From positions 1-62,419 of the forward strand of contig JALSIC010000056.1 in assembly GCA_026981935.1 (NCBI GenBank): a stretch of DNA of 62,419 nucleotides, given 5' to 3'. The position numbers were made by a program, and so were the translations under genes. Positions 1-10,909 of this stretch are shown here, piece by piece; positions within the stretch are counted from its first letter, which is position 1, and the number at the start of each line of letters is the position of its first letter. The notes beneath the pieces were generated by a model. It saw only the letters and a list, made by a program, of their open reading frames with translations, had not been told where the DNA came from and made no database searches. This DNA is from Gammaproteobacteria bacterium (GTDB lineage Bacteria > Pseudomonadota > Gammaproteobacteria > SZUA-140).

Positions 1-395
1 AAAGGTACGAGCCGACGGACAGGAACTGGATACTGAGGCGCCAAGGCTGGACGAGTTAGCGTGAGATAACGAAGTCCATATCCACCAAGGGCCGGCAGCG
101 TAAATCCAGCGGTTGTGTACCGAAGGTCAGCAAGGGGAGTCGGCTTACCCCGGGAGGCCTGTAGGGTTGTCTCGGAATCGGGACTGGTGGTACCGCGAGG
201 TGCCATACCGCCATACAGGAGTCAGCAGAGGGCATAGTAGGTCATGGGACGATGGCCGAAGGCCCGAACGGCAGGGAAGGTGAGTAGGGACAGGAGACTT
301 GTGGATACTGATCAAGGCAGACAAGTCCGCGAGCGGACCTCGAACCGGGGAGCCGGGGTGAAGCCCGGGGACCGGGTGCGAAGGCTGAGGTAGAC

Positions 396-1693
396 GTGGC
401 GTCTCGGGCATCCGAAAACCTGATGTTTGGCATGGAGCTGATGGAGGAAATCTGTGAGCGAAGCAACCTGAAAGCGGCGTTGCAGCGTGTCAGGCGCAAC
501 CGGGGGAGTCCGGGCGTGGACGGCATGACCGTTGACGAACTGCCGGCTTACCTGAGAGCGCACTGGCCGGTGATCAAGGCAAGTTTGCTGGCGGGATGCT
601 ACCAACCTCAACCTGTAAGACGGGTCGAGATCCCCAAGCCGGGGCGTACGGAGAAGCGCAAGCTGGGTATACCCTGTGTGCTGGATCGATTGATCCAGAA
701 GGCGATCTTGCAAGTCTTGCAGCGGGAGTGGGACCGGACCTTTTCCGAGAGCAATTCAATTATGGTTTTCGCCCGGGGCGCTCGGCGCACCAGGCGATCG
801 CCAAGGCCCAATCGCACATCCAGGCCGGGTACGGGTATGTGGCGGATATTGACCTGGAAAAATTCTTTGACCAAGTCAACCACGACCGACTGATGGCCCG
901 GCTGGCGTCCAGGATCGGCGACAAGCGGGTTTTGAAGCTGATCCGCGACTATTTGCGAGCGGGGGTACTGGAGAACGGGCTGGTCAGCGTCCCGACGGCG
1001 GGCACCCCCCAAGGTGGGCCCCTTGCGCCTTTTCTGTCCAATGTGGTACTGGACGAGTTGGACAAGGAGCTGGAGTCGCGTGGTCATTGTTACGTCCGCT
1101 ATGCCGATGACTGCAATATTTACGTCAGGAGTCGGCGTGCTGGCGAACGGGTGATGAGGAGCGTCAGCCGCTTCATTACCCAGCGGCTCAAGCTGAGGGT
1201 CAACGAGGGCAAAAGTGCGGTGGATATCCCGCAGAACAGGACGTTTCTGGGTTACACCTTTACCGGAGGCAAGCGCCCGAACCGGCGCAAGATTGCGCCG
1301 GCATCGATCCGGCGATTCAAGGCCCAGATACGCCGTCTGACGCGGCGTAATTGGAGCGTGAGTCTGGAGGAGCGGATCGACCGGCTGTCCAGGTACCTGA
1401 CGGGCTGGCGAGGTTATTATGGATTTTGTGAGACCGCGTCGGTACTTCGGGATCTGGACAGTTGGATCAGGCGCCGCCCGCGGTCGGTGGTATGGAAGCA
1501 GTGGAAGGTGTACCGCAAGCGCAAGCGTGAATTGATCAACTTGGGTGTCAGTGACCGGCTGGCCCATGCAACGGCGTGGAGTGCGAAAGGCCCTTGGCGC
1601 AGCAGTCATACACGGGGTATCTGTCTTGCACTCAACAAGGGCTATTTTGCCGCACTTGGCCTGCCAGAGTTGGTGCCATGTCGAAACATTTAA
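396..1693 (+). pseudogene. ltrA: Group II intron reverse transcriptase/maturase, frameshifted
   Basis: Intron-encoded protein with fingers/palm reverse transcriptase blocks followed by a maturase domain. The first part is read in one frame from ATG 396 (NRGSPGVDGMTV, then KLGIPCVLDRLIQKAIL). At about 750-765 the protein continues in another frame (YGFRPGRSAHQAI, then GTPQGGPLAPFLSN and the catalytic YADD in RYADDCNIYV). The maturase part (RYLTGWRGYYGF) ends at 1693 without an HNH endonuclease domain. A single missing base in the run around AGCAATTCAATTATGG explains the break, because both halves are otherwise clean. Without the shift the product would be about 430 residues, normal for the family. 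Confidence 0.85.
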
Positions 1694-1699
1694 CCTTGC

Positions 1700-1770
1700 C
1701 GAACCGCCTTGGTACGGACCCGTATGCCGGGTGGTGTGGGAGGGAAAGCCCGTGAGGGCCTCCCTATCCC
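1700..1770 (+). other. Group II intron domains V and VI
   Basis: After the maturase stop comes a compact hairpin beginning GAACCGCC at 1701 and closing with GGGTGGTG at 1729-1736, which has the form of catalytic domain V. A second hairpin follows, GGGAGG(1738-1743) to CCTCCC(1759-1764), which would carry the branch-point adenosine as domain VI. The placement directly after the reading frame is the standard layout. Exact ends are estimates. Confidence 0.7.
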
Positions 1771-2030
1771 GATGGATAAAAACCCAACCCTTTTCATAAG
1801 CTTTATTGGTCGTGGGGATATCTGACAACCTGCGCTGGAATAATGCGCAGTGCCACTTTTAAAAAACAGCGTAAAGGGCGTTCGGGCGGGCTGAACTGCT
1901 GGTGGTATTGGGAGCGGGTTTCAATGCGCATGCCTGCTGGATGGTTGAGAGGTTCGTGGCCTAAGTTCGTGTGCAAATGTCCCATGTTCAAGACGCGGGC
2001 GAGCACTGTCCTGACAGGCGTGGGTATTTT

Positions 2031-4109
2031 TTAAGGCTGACGCATGAGCAGGAGCAGGCCTCGGCGGCCGGTGCCGGTCGCGGTCTCTTCAATGGGCAGA
2101 GCCATCAGTTCGCCGCCCCGCGCGGCAAAGCCCGCTGCCGTTCCCAGGCCGGTGAGGTTGAGGGTGAGGGCCCCATCCACCACGCTGACCGAGTAGGTTC
2201 CAGTGTAATTGTTGCTGCCGGTGGCCGTGGAGACGGCATTGGTGTTACCACCCGCTGCGGCGGCTGCATCCATGGTGGCGCGCTGGAAATAGAGATTGCT
2301 TCCAGAGACATTGCCCGCGCCATCGAAGGTAAAGGTACCGTAGGCCACTTCCGTCTCGATGAAGGCGGTACCCGTGCCTTCGGTCAAAGTCGTGATCAGG
2401 GCCACCGCATTATAGGTGCCGCTGATGGCGGCTTGATCAATGCCGACTTCCTGGAGTGCGGCAAGCGCGACACCGCGGCCTTCGCCGGCTGCGCCGCCCA
2501 TCATGCCGCCGCCACTGCCGCCCATCATGCCGCCGGCCCCGCTGTCACCGCATTGGGCGGTCATGCCCATGCCGCCGCCTCCGCTCATGCCCCCGCCGGC
2601 TATCCAGGAGGAGAAGGCCAGCAGGGATGAAACCTGGCCGTCGGGAACCTGGACGCGCATGCCTTGCAGGAAGTCACCACTTCCCATGCCGCCGCCCATC
2701 ATGACACCCGTGTCACCCAAGGGTGCGAGGACGTCATTGCCGGGCAATACTTCGTAGACGCCGGAGACGGTATCGGTGCCGCTGTTGCTGCTGACCGTAT
2801 AATTGCCCAGGTCCAAAGTGAGCGTGCTGACAGTGCCATTGCTGGAAGAGAGCGCGCTTTGTCCCTCGGTGTCCACGGTGCTGGGATCGAAGATGAGCGT
2901 GATACTGCCCGTGGCAGTGGAAAAGGCGTTGCCTCCGCCCATTCCTCCGCCATTGCTGAGATAGCTGGCTGACCAGACCATGTTGTAATTACCGTTGAGT
3001 TCGGGATTGAGGCTGACACCATCCCGGGGCATGGTGTTTTCAGTGAGAAAGCCGAAACGGATACCTCGCCCTATTCCCGTGGCGTTGCCGTCCACGCCGG
3101 CCACGGTATTGGTCCAGGGATAGATGAGCAGCTTGTTGTCTGCCGAAAACATGCCCATCACGGCGCCACCACCCTGGGCGGGTTTGACGGTCACCTGGCC
3201 GTTGCTGGCGGGTACGAAGCGGTCACCGATGAGCTGGCTGGCGTCGCAGAAATAAGAGGCGCTGGCGAAATCAGAGAGCACCAGCATGCCGAATTCCACG
3301 CCGCCGTCCGTTTCCGGTGTGGCCTGCTTGAAGCCCAGGGCGCCGTCGATGGCCCGGTGGTCTATGGCCGCAGAGGAACTGGGTGTAAATTGAGGTGGCG
3401 GTACCAGGGTGGTGGTCGCGCCGATCAGGGCGTAGTCGTTCTGGGACAGGGCCATGACACTGCCGGGGGTGCCATAGCCTGCGGTCATGTCCGTCAGAAT
3501 GGATCCTGCCTGGGTACGGACTATATTGACGGCATCATCGAAAGTGGCGGCGCCGCCGACATCGATATCCATGCCATTGACCAGGTCCACGAGGGCCTTT
3601 ACTTCGCTGACGGCATAGTTGCCCAGTACCGTGCCGGTATTGAGGATCTCGTCGATGATGCTGCGTACCACCGCTTCGCTCACCGGCGTGATGTCGATAT
3701 TGGTCTGGGTGACGATGGCCCGGGTGGGGGCGGGTTCGTTGGGCAGGCGCACGGCCAGGTCGCTGGAGGGCGGCTCGTTGGTGGTGAAACTGTAGTTGCC
3801 GCTGGCATCACTGGTGGTGGTGGCGATGACCGCAATGACATTGCCCTGGTTGTCCAGGCGCACCAGTTCCACAGTGGCGTTGGCCACGGGGGCGAGACCC
3901 ACGACATCGGCCTGGAGATCAGAGATGAAGAGTCCGCGCAGCCGCGCCAGGAGACCCGTGCGGGACACTTGTGCCACCTGCTGCGCCGGCAGCAGTACCG
4001 TGCCGCGGATGGTACTGCTGGAATTCCCGTCAACGCTGCATCCACTCTGAAGCCATGCGATGACCACGGCGAAAATGAGAAATAGCGGGATGACAACGAC
4101 TCTTTTCAT
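2031..4109 (-). CDS. Secreted Met/Gly-rich lipoprotein of unknown function
   Basis: A 692-residue protein with a lipoprotein signal peptide: basic MKR start, hydrophobic stretch, lipobox LQSGC with the lipidated Cys near residue 24. Residues about 30-130 contain a carboxypeptidase-regulatory-like beta fold with a short linker of the type ASGNYSFTTNEPPSS. The later part is a beta-rich extracellular-looking region rich in Gly, Ser, Thr and Asn. It is interrupted by several Gly/Met clusters (GGGMSGGGGMGMT, then GGMMGGSGGGMMGG around residues 505-540) with one Cys between them. The protein probably sits on the outer membrane or cell surface. Met clusters could bind copper or be a low-complexity linker; nothing visible decides between these. 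It stands alone between the intron and serB. The start is ATG 4109 with GAGGCAG upstream on the minus strand. I do not recognise the whole family. Confidence 0.8.
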   Translation of the reverse strand: MKRVVVIPLFLIFAVVIAWLQSGCSVDGNSSSTIRGTVLLPAQQVAQVSRTGLLARLRGLFISDLQADVVGLAPVANATVELVRLDNQGNVIAVIATTTSDASGNYSFTTNEPPSSDLAVRLPNEPAPTRAIVTQTNIDITPVSEAVVRSIIDEILNTGTVLGNYAVSEVKALVDLVNGMDIDVGGAATFDDAVNIVRTQAGSILTDMTAGYGTPGSVMALSQNDYALIGATTTLVPPPQFTPSSSAAIDHRAIDGALGFKQATPETDGGVEFGMLVLSDFASASYFCDASQLIGDRFVPASNGQVTVKPAQGGGAVMGMFSADNKLLIYPWTNTVAGVDGNATGIGRGIRFGFLTENTMPRDGVSLNPELNGNYNMVWSASYLSNGGGMGGGNAFSTATGSITLIFDPSTVDTEGQSALSSSNGTVSTLTLDLGNYTVSSNSGTDTVSGVYEVLPGNDVLAPLGDTGVMMGGGMGSGDFLQGMRVQVPDGQVSSLLAFSSWIAGGGMSGGGGMGMTAQCGDSGAGGMMGGSGGGMMGGAAGEGRGVALAALQEVGIDQAAISGTYNAVALITTLTEGTGTAFIETEVAYGTFTFDGAGNVSGSNLYFQRATMDAAAAAGGNTNAVSTATGSNNYTGTYSVSVVDGALTLNLTGLGTAAGFAARGGELMALPIEETATGTGRRGLLLLMRQP

Positions 4110-4437
4110 ATTTCTGCCTCATTTCAGCCGGTGGACGGCGGGTTTTCAGTACGGTCTGCAGAAGACGGCTTTTATGCCGTCTTGGTCATCGTCCCGTGAT
4201 AAGAGCTGAGAGGCACGCAGTCAGTGCCACGAGAGGGGCAGAGAACGCTGTCCCTGGTCTTCCGTGGAAACCTTCTTCTTCAAGAAAGAAGGGATGTGAA
4301 TTAGACGGTGGAGGTGTCTGTTTGGTTCCCCCGGCGTTTCTGATTTTCCGTTTTATGTCAGTTTTATGTCGCTGGGGATGACTGCCTTCCTTCGGATTTC
4401 AATGGCAATACATTTAGAGTGGTTTCTGGCGCCGCGG
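4110..4437. other. Gene-free gap
   Basis: This 328-base stretch lies downstream of serB and upstream of the lipoprotein gene, both on the minus strand, so it should carry the lipoprotein promoter. An imperfect A/G- and C/T-rich hairpin lies near 4262-4290. No convincing gene, promoter match or repeat was seen. Confidence 0.5.
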
Positions 4438-5280
4438 TCAACAGGCATCGAAGAGGGCGAGCAGGGCATCCAGCCCGCAATGGTCGAAACACAGGTCAGC
4501 GACGGCCTTGAGAGCCGGCTTGGCATGATAGGCCACGCCCAGGCCCGCGTGCTGCAGCATGGGCAGGTCATTGGCGCCGTCGCCTATGGCAATGGTGCGG
4601 TGGGGGGAGATGTCCAGCCGGGCACAGAGCTGTTCGAGGAAGTCGGCCTTGGCCTGTGCCCCCACGATTTTCCCCCTGACCCGCCCGGTGAGGCGGCCAT
4701 GCTCGATTTCCAGCTCGTTGGCCAGGGTGAAGTCCAGGCCATACCGCGCCTGCAGGCGCGTGGTGAAGAAGGTGAAGCCGCCGGAGACCAATGCAAAGGG
4801 AATACGGCGCGCATGCAGGCCCTCGACGAGTTCCTGCGCGCCGGGATTGAGCCGCAGGCGTCGTTCATAGACCTGTTCCAGCACGGTCTCGGGCAGGCCC
4901 GCCAGCAGACCCACGCGGCGCGTGAGCGAGGTCTCGAAATCGATCTCGCCGCGCATGGCGGCCGCCGTGATGGCGGCGACCTGGGGCTTCAGGCCGGCGT
5001 GATCGGCGATCTCGTCGATGCACTCGATGCCGATGAAAGTGGAGTCCATGTCGCTGATGACGAGCCCGACGGACCCGGGGTCGAACTCCCGTGGCAAGGA
5101 GTTGATGTCGCAGCGATGCTTGTCGCGCAAGGCTGCCAGGATCCCCGGGTCGGGCGGCGCCGGCATTTCGATGCGAAAGCCGTGGGGGCAGCCGCGCAGG
5201 CGTCCTCCCAGGCGCCGGGCGATGGTCTCGGCATCCGGGGTGCCCAGTCCGGGGCCCTGGAGCAGTAGCGTCGTGTTCAT
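4438..5280 (-). CDS. serB: Phosphoserine phosphatase
   Basis: Catalyses the last step of serine synthesis, O-phosphoserine to serine, in the cytoplasm. It is an HAD-superfamily enzyme. The nucleophile motif DMDST is at residues 77-81 (motif I), SGGF follows (motif II), and GDGANDLPML gives the acidic metal-binding motif near the C-terminus. The N-terminal 70 residues are an ACT-like extension, as in SerB of gammaproteobacteria. The ATG at 5280 is chosen over an in-frame TTG at 5319, because the 13 extra residues (polar, with no family similarity) look like leader. With this start the protein is 280 residues. It runs in the same direction as hemW and rdgB but with a 130-base gap, so it probably has its own promoter. 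Confidence 0.95.
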   Translation of the reverse strand: MNTTLLLQGPGLGTPDAETIARRLGGRLRGCPHGFRIEMPAPPDPGILAALRDKHRCDINSLPREFDPGSVGLVISDMDSTFIGIECIDEIADHAGLKPQVAAITAAAMRGEIDFETSLTRRVGLLAGLPETVLEQVYERRLRLNPGAQELVEGLHARRIPFALVSGGFTFFTTRLQARYGLDFTLANELEIEHGRLTGRVRGKIVGAQAKADFLEQLCARLDISPHRTIAIGDGANDLPMLQHAGLGVAYHAKPALKAVADLCFDHCGLDALLALFDAC

Positions 5281-5410
5281 GGAGCCGGCATGTCCATATT
5301 GTCGTTCATCATTGCGCAAAGGGGGCTATCATACCCGCCACCCTGCGTGATGGCCATCACGCAGGTACGGCACGCAGGCAGGGCACTGTGGCAGGCGAAT
5401 CCGCCATGTG

Positions 5411-6646
5411 TCAGGCAGGCACGAACAGGGCGACCAGATCGTCGAGGAAGCGTCGTCCGAGACCGGTGGGGCGAAAATGCGTGGGGTCGTCTTCAAGGAG
5501 GCCGCGCCGGATGCCTTCTTCCACGCCACGGCTTGCTGCCAGGGGCGGCAAACCGGTGTGGTCCTGGAACAGGGCCCGGGGGACGCCCTCCGTAAGGCGC
5601 AGGGCGTTCATCATGAATTCCAGCACCAGATCCGGGGGCGCCAGGTTCCGCGGATTGACCACGCCATCCGGTGTGCCCGCCCGGGCCAGGTAGGCGCGGG
5701 GATGGCGCGGCTTGCTGAAGCGCTTCACCGTATTCGTCGCGGCGTCGCTCAGCTTGGCATGGGCGCCGGCGCCGATGCCCAGGTAGTCGCCGAACTGCCA
5801 GTAGTTGAGGTTGTGCCGGCAGGCGCGGCCGGGCAGTGCGTGGGCCGAGACCTCGTAATGGACATAACCGGCCGTTGCGAGGCGCTCGGCGCAGCGGCGG
5901 TGCATGTGCCAGAGGACCTCTTCCGCCGGCAGGGGGGGTGGATGGCGGTAGAACGCGGTGTTGGGCTCCAGGGTGAGCTGGTAGTGGGAGAGATGGGGTG
6001 GCTTGCAGGCAAGGGCGGTATCGAGATCCGCCAGCGCGGCCTGTTCGTCCTGCCCCGGCAGGCCGTACATCAGGTCCAGGTTCCAGTTCTCGAAGCCGGC
6101 CGCGGTCACTGCCTCGATGGCGTCCCGCGCCGTTGCGGCATCGTGGATGCGGCCCAGGCGGCGCAGGCTGTCGTCGTTGAAACTCTGTACGCCCAGGGAG
6201 AGCCGGTTGATGCCCGCCGCGCGCAGCTCGGCAAGACGCGCCCGGTCCACGGTGCCCGGGTTGGCTTCCAGGGTGATTTCCGCGTCCGGTACCAGGCACA
6301 GGCGCGCGCGCAGATTCGATAGCAGCGCGTCCACCGTCTCGGGGGAGAGCAGGCTGGGTGTGCCCCCACCGATGAAGAGGCTGATGACGGGCCTTCCCCA
6401 CACGGCGGGGAGGTCCTGCTCCAGGTCGCGGACAAGGGCCGCCGTATATGCAGATTCCGGCAGCTCTTCGCCGACTTCATGGGAATTGAAGTCGCAATAG
6501 GGACACTTGCGCACGCACCAGGGCACGTGCACATAGAGGGACAGCGGCGGCAGGGCCGCAAAACGCGGCCCTGCGCCTTGCAGGGCCGTCACGATCCCGT
6601 TCGATGCACCGTCACTGGATGTCCGTGGCGATGAGACGCCCGCCAT
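5411..6646 (-). CDS. hemW: HemW-type radical SAM heme chaperone
   Basis: Radical SAM protein of the HemN/HemW group. The iron-sulfur motif CVRKCPYC (Cys 44, 48 and 51 from ATG 6646) is followed by DFNSH, which is typical of HemW. Next come GGGTPS (SAM-binding glycine motif), NPGT and the HemN C-terminal domain. HemW inserts heme into respiratory-chain proteins rather than oxidising coproporphyrinogen; proteins of this type are often mis-named as the oxidase. ATG 6646 makes the gene overlap its upstream neighbour by 35 bases. A GTG at 6592 just before the conserved part would remove the overlap, so the start is uncertain. A heme chaperone is relevant to the many cytochromes further on, although it is not linked to them. 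The neighbouring rdgB-hemW order is common in proteobacteria. Confidence 0.92.
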   Translation of the reverse strand: MAGVSSPRTSSDGASNGIVTALQGAGPRFAALPPLSLYVHVPWCVRKCPYCDFNSHEVGEELPESAYTAALVRDLEQDLPAVWGRPVISLFIGGGTPSLLSPETVDALLSNLRARLCLVPDAEITLEANPGTVDRARLAELRAAGINRLSLGVQSFNDDSLRRLGRIHDAATARDAIEAVTAAGFENWNLDLMYGLPGQDEQAALADLDTALACKPPHLSHYQLTLEPNTAFYRHPPPLPAEEVLWHMHRRCAERLATAGYVHYEVSAHALPGRACRHNLNYWQFGDYLGIGAGAHAKLSDAATNTVKRFSKPRHPRAYLARAGTPDGVVNPRNLAPPDLVLEFMMNALRLTEGVPRALFQDHTGLPPLAASRGVEEGIRRGLLEDDPTHFRPTGLGRRFLDDLVALFVPA

Positions 6647-6938
6647 CCTCGCCGTTGTAGTGGACGATCACCTGGCCCCGGGCGCTGGCCGCCTTGAGCA
6701 GCAGCTTGTCGTTGAGAACGAACGTGATGGGCTGCCGGGTCTCGGCATCACGGATGGTCAGGGTCCTGGCGTCACGATCCAGGGACAGGACCTGCCCGAT
6801 GTGCGTGTTGGGACCCATGGCGCTGCAGGCCAGGGCCGCGCCTGTCCCCCCGGTGAGAACGACGGTGAGAACGACGACCAGGGCGAGAACCTGGATGAAG
6901 AGGCGGGGTATGAAGGGTTCCTTTATGAAGCGTTTCAT
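6612..6938 (-). CDS. Small exported or membrane-anchored protein
   Basis: 108 residues from ATG 6938 (MKRFIKEPF). A basic N-terminus is followed by one strongly hydrophobic stretch (about residues 12-37, LFIQVLALVVVLTVV to ALACSAMG). The rest is a small beta-type domain, HIGQVLSLDRDARTLTIRDA to VIVHYNGEDGG, resembling the OB-like beta barrels of small periplasmic proteins. A Cys lies just after the hydrophobic stretch (ALACS), so it may be a signal peptide or lipobox. An upstream in-frame ATG at 7028 would add a low-complexity tail and is not preferred, because AAGGAGTCACCC lies immediately before 6938. It precedes hemW and may be cotranscribed with it. Family not recognised. Confidence 0.65.
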   Translation of the reverse strand: MKRFIKEPFIPRLFIQVLALVVVLTVVLTGGTGAALACSAMGPNTHIGQVLSLDRDARTLTIRDAETRQPITFVLNDKLLLKAASARGQVIVHYNGEDGGRLIATDIQ

Positions 6939-7140
6939 GGGTGACTCCTTCCAGCGTGTGGCTGTTGTGGCAAGAGAGGGGGCGTCTCGTCCGGAAGACC
7001 CGGCAAGCCATCCCCTCGCCATGCCCATACCTTAGCGCGTTGCCATGATATTGCCAATCCCACTTGGGATTCTGGTCGGGATTCTGGTCGGGGTATCGGT
7101 GGGATCCCAATCGGATCTGTCCCGGGATTCGATACAGTGC

Positions 7141-7755
7141 TCAGGCTTCGTCTCTTCCCAAGGCTTCCAGCAGCTTTCGCAGCGCCTGTCCCCGATGGCT
7201 GAGACGGTTTTTCAGTTCCGGTGGCAGTTCTGCCGAGGTGCATCCTCGCTCGGCGATATAGAAGACGGGATCGTAACCGAAGCCGCCGCTGCCCCGCGGG
7301 AAAGAGAGAATGCGCCCTTCCCAGGTGCCCTGGCAGATGAGGGGTGTGGGGTCTTCGGCATGGCGCATGTAGACCATGAGGCACTGGAACCGGGCACTGC
7401 GCGCCGCCTCCGGTACCTGGGCGAGCGCATCGAGGAGCTTCTCCACGTTGGCGAGGTCGTCCGCTTTCGGGCCGGCGTAGCGGGAGGAGCGGATACCGGG
7501 CGCGCCGTGCAGGGCGTCCACTTCCAGCCCCGAGTCGTCGGCGATGGCCGGCAGGCCGGTATGGCGGCAGGCATTGCGGGCCTTGAGAATGGCGTTTTCC
7601 ACGAAACTGAGTCCTGTCTCCCCGGCTTCCGGCACGTTGAACTCTGACTGGGGGAGGATGCGCCAGCCGAGGGGTGCCAGCAGGTCGGCCATCTCCCGCA
7701 CCTTGCCCGGGTTGCCGGTGGCCAGCACGATGGTCCGGCCGCGTTCAGCTTTCAT
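7141..7755 (-). CDS. rdgB: dITP/XTP pyrophosphatase
   Basis: Hydrolyses non-canonical purine triphosphates (dITP, XTP) to the monophosphates and so keeps them out of DNA. Family landmarks seen in order: [13 protein letters not shown] at the N-terminus, [24 protein letters not shown] with the catalytic acidic residues, GIRSSRYAG, and GGFGYDPVF near the C-terminus. The ATG at 7755 (MKAERGRT) is preferred over the ATG at 7779, because family members begin within a few residues of the VLATGN motif. The length of 204 residues is normal. It lies directly after rph on the minus strand, an arrangement common in proteobacteria (rph-rdgB). Confidence 0.95.
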   Translation of the reverse strand: MKAERGRTIVLATGNPGKVREMADLLAPLGWRILPQSEFNVPEAGETGLSFVENAILKARNACRHTGLPAIADDSGLEVDALHGAPGIRSSRYAGPKADDLANVEKLLDALAQVPEAARSARFQCLMVYMRHAEDPTPLICQGTWEGRILSFPRGSGGFGYDPVFYIAERGCTSAELPPELKNRLSHRGQALRKLLEALGRDEA

Positions 7756-7814
7756 GGTGTGGCTGTGGGTAATGAGCAATGGCGCATGTCATGGCTCCTG
7801 TGTCTCGTGACGGT

Positions 7815-8540
7815 TCACCCCTCGCCCGTCCCGAGCGCCGCCTGCTGCGCCCTGATCAGCTCGCCGATGCCGCTCTTGGCCAGCTCGACCATGGCCAGAA
7901 GCTCGTCCATGCGGAAGGCGTGTCCCTCTGCCGTGCCCTGGATTTCCACGAAGGCCCCGGCATCGTTCATGACCACGTTCATGTCGGTCTCCGCGGTGGA
8001 GTCTTCTTCATAGTCCAGGTCCAGCACCGGCGTGCCCTGACAGATACCCACGGAGACCGAGGCGATGTAGCCGTGAAGGGGGTTCTTTTCGAGGGTCCCC
8101 GCCTGCATCAGGTGGGTGACGGCATCGTGCAGGGCGACGAAACCGCCGGTGATGGAGGCAGTACGGGTGCCGCCATCGGCCTGGATGACATCACAGTCGA
8201 TGGTGATGGTGTGCTCGCCCAGGGCTGCCAGATCCACGGCGGCGCGCAGGGAGCGGCCGATGAGGCGCTGGATTTCCAGGGTGCGCCCCCCCTGGCGGCC
8301 CCGGGCCGCCTCGCGGTCCATGCGCTGGCCGGTGGAACGCGGCAGCATGCCGTATTCGGCGGTGACCCAGCCCTGGCCGCTGCCCTTGAGGAACCGGGGC
8401 ACTTTTTCTTCCACGCTCGCCGTACACAGCACCCGGGTATCACCGAATTCCACCAGCACCGAGCCTTCGGCATGCTTCGTGTAACGGCGGGTCAGGCGGA
8501 TGGGGCGCAATTCGTCGGGTACACGGCCACTGGGTCGCAT
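7815..8540 (-). CDS. rph: Ribonuclease PH
   Basis: Phosphorolytic 3'-5' exoribonuclease that trims tRNA 3' ends. The 241 residues match the family length. Recognisable features are [14 protein letters not shown] at the start, the long RNase PH fold with [27 protein letters not shown] and [18 protein letters not shown] (phosphate-binding and active-site region), and DLDYEEDS near the C-terminus. It is the first gene of the minus-strand run rph-rdgB. Its upstream region holds a MITE 40 bases from the start, so the native promoter is short or partly provided by that element. Confidence 0.96.
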   Translation of the reverse strand: MRPSGRVPDELRPIRLTRRYTKHAEGSVLVEFGDTRVLCTASVEEKVPRFLKGSGQGWVTAEYGMLPRSTGQRMDREAARGRQGGRTLEIQRLIGRSLRAAVDLAALGEHTITIDCDVIQADGGTRTASITGGFVALHDAVTHLMQAGTLEKNPLHGYIASVSVGICQGTPVLDLDYEEDSTAETDMNVVMNDAGAFVEIQGTAEGHAFRMDELLAMVELAKSGIGELIRAQQAALGTGEG

Positions 8541-8580
8541 GGCAAGTCCTCACGGTCGGGTCTGGGGGGAGGTGATTATA

Positions 8581-8842
8581 CTAAGACAATCGATAGCAAA
8601 GCGACCTTCAGAGCGACCCAGGCGTTCCGGATCAAGGTGTGGCCCGCAGGGAATGGCTGGCCCTTTCCAAGGGTCGCAACGCCGAGCCGGGACGCCTGGG
8701 CCGCTCCCTCCGGGCGGGCGGTCGGGCGGCCATTCGCGGTGTTGCGGCGGCTTGTCATGGGCGCGCCATGGCGGCGCCACCGCGCCTTGCGACTGACCGC
8801 CCAGCCGCCCGCTGAAGGTCGCTTTGCTATCGATTGTCTTAG
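8581..8842. mobile_element. Family 1 MITE-like element, copy 1
   Basis: A 262-base non-coding element with long terminal inverted repeats: CTAAGACAATCGATAGCAAA at the left end is mirrored at 8823-8842, and pairing continues inward through GCGACCTTCAG. The flanking dinucleotide TA is present on both sides (8579-8580 and 8843-8844), as expected for a TA target-site duplication. Inside, an inverted repeat (CAGGCGTTCCGG near 8621 and CCGGGACGCCTG near 8687) bounds a core also found in family 2. The element sits between rph and the divergent yicC. It encodes no transposase; an IS630/Tc1-type enzyme elsewhere is the likely mover (inference from the TA target). Confidence 0.85.
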
Positions 8843-8958
8843 TAGCATCGGTTTGCGCTGCCTTTTGCAGGCAGATATGATCCAAGGCTTGTGTGGCGGG
8901 GGATGAAGAGAATGAGACGCTCAGGCATCGAGACTGCGAGCACCGGGGGTAGCGGAAC

Positions 8959-10501
<1,543 letters not shown>

Positions 10502-10556
10502 TGAAAGATTGCCCGACCTGCCTTTTATTTCCAGTTTTTAACCGAAGGAGCAGTAT

Positions 10557-10901
10557 ATGGCACGCATTACCGTAGAGGACTGTCTGGAGCACATCGACAA
10601 CCGCTTCGATCTCATCCTGCTGGCTACCCGGCGGGCCCGCCAGCTCGCCAATGGCGCGGAGGCCACGGTGCCCTGGAACAACGACAAGCCCACCGTGGTG
10701 GCCCTGCGCGAGATCGCGGCCGGCACCATCGACCCCGGCATGCTGGAGGAGGGTGCGGGACGGGAGGCCGGCGACAGCGTGGTGAACGGGGAGAGCCTGG
10801 AAGAACAGCTTCAGGAAGAGCTGCAGAAGGCCGAGGCGGGCCAGGCCGCGTCTCCTGCGCCCTCCCAGGAAGCGCCTGATTTTTCCGGCGACGTCTCATG
10901 A
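10557..10901 (+). CDS. rpoZ: RNA polymerase omega subunit
   Basis: Small subunit that helps fold and assemble the beta-prime subunit of RNA polymerase and forms part of the ppGpp binding site. It begins [19 protein letters not shown], followed by [16 protein letters not shown] and [15 protein letters not shown], the full conserved core. A roughly 40-residue acidic tail, rich in Gln, Glu and Ala, follows. A strong site (GAAGGAG) precedes ATG 10557. It sits 55 bases after gmk and 8 bases before spoT. Confidence 0.97.
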   Translation: MARITVEDCLEHIDNRFDLILLATRRARQLANGAEATVPWNNDKPTVVALREIAAGTIDPGMLEEGAGREAGDSVVNGESLEEQLQEELQKAEAGQAASPAPSQEAPDFSGDVS

Positions 10902-10909
10902 GTTGAGCC

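Larger units (their letters stand above)
1..1773 (+). mobile_element. Group II intron, 5' end outside window
   Basis: Self-splicing retroelement. The visible part is a non-coding 5' segment (bases 1-395, domain I-like RNA), an internal reverse transcriptase/maturase reading frame (396-1693) and a 3' structured end with domain V and VI hairpins (about 1700-1770). The 5' GUGYG-type boundary is not seen, so the left edge is probably upstream of base 1. The 3' boundary is estimated from the pyrimidine-rich end CCTATCCCGAT near 1763-1773. The maturase frame is broken, so this copy is unlikely to move by itself, although the RNA could still splice if a maturase is supplied in trans. The target gene or site is not visible. 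Confidence 0.85.

Noticed and set aside
608-1828. Long minus-strand reading frame across the intron
   Set aside because: It lies opposite the clear reverse transcriptase and has no family motif.
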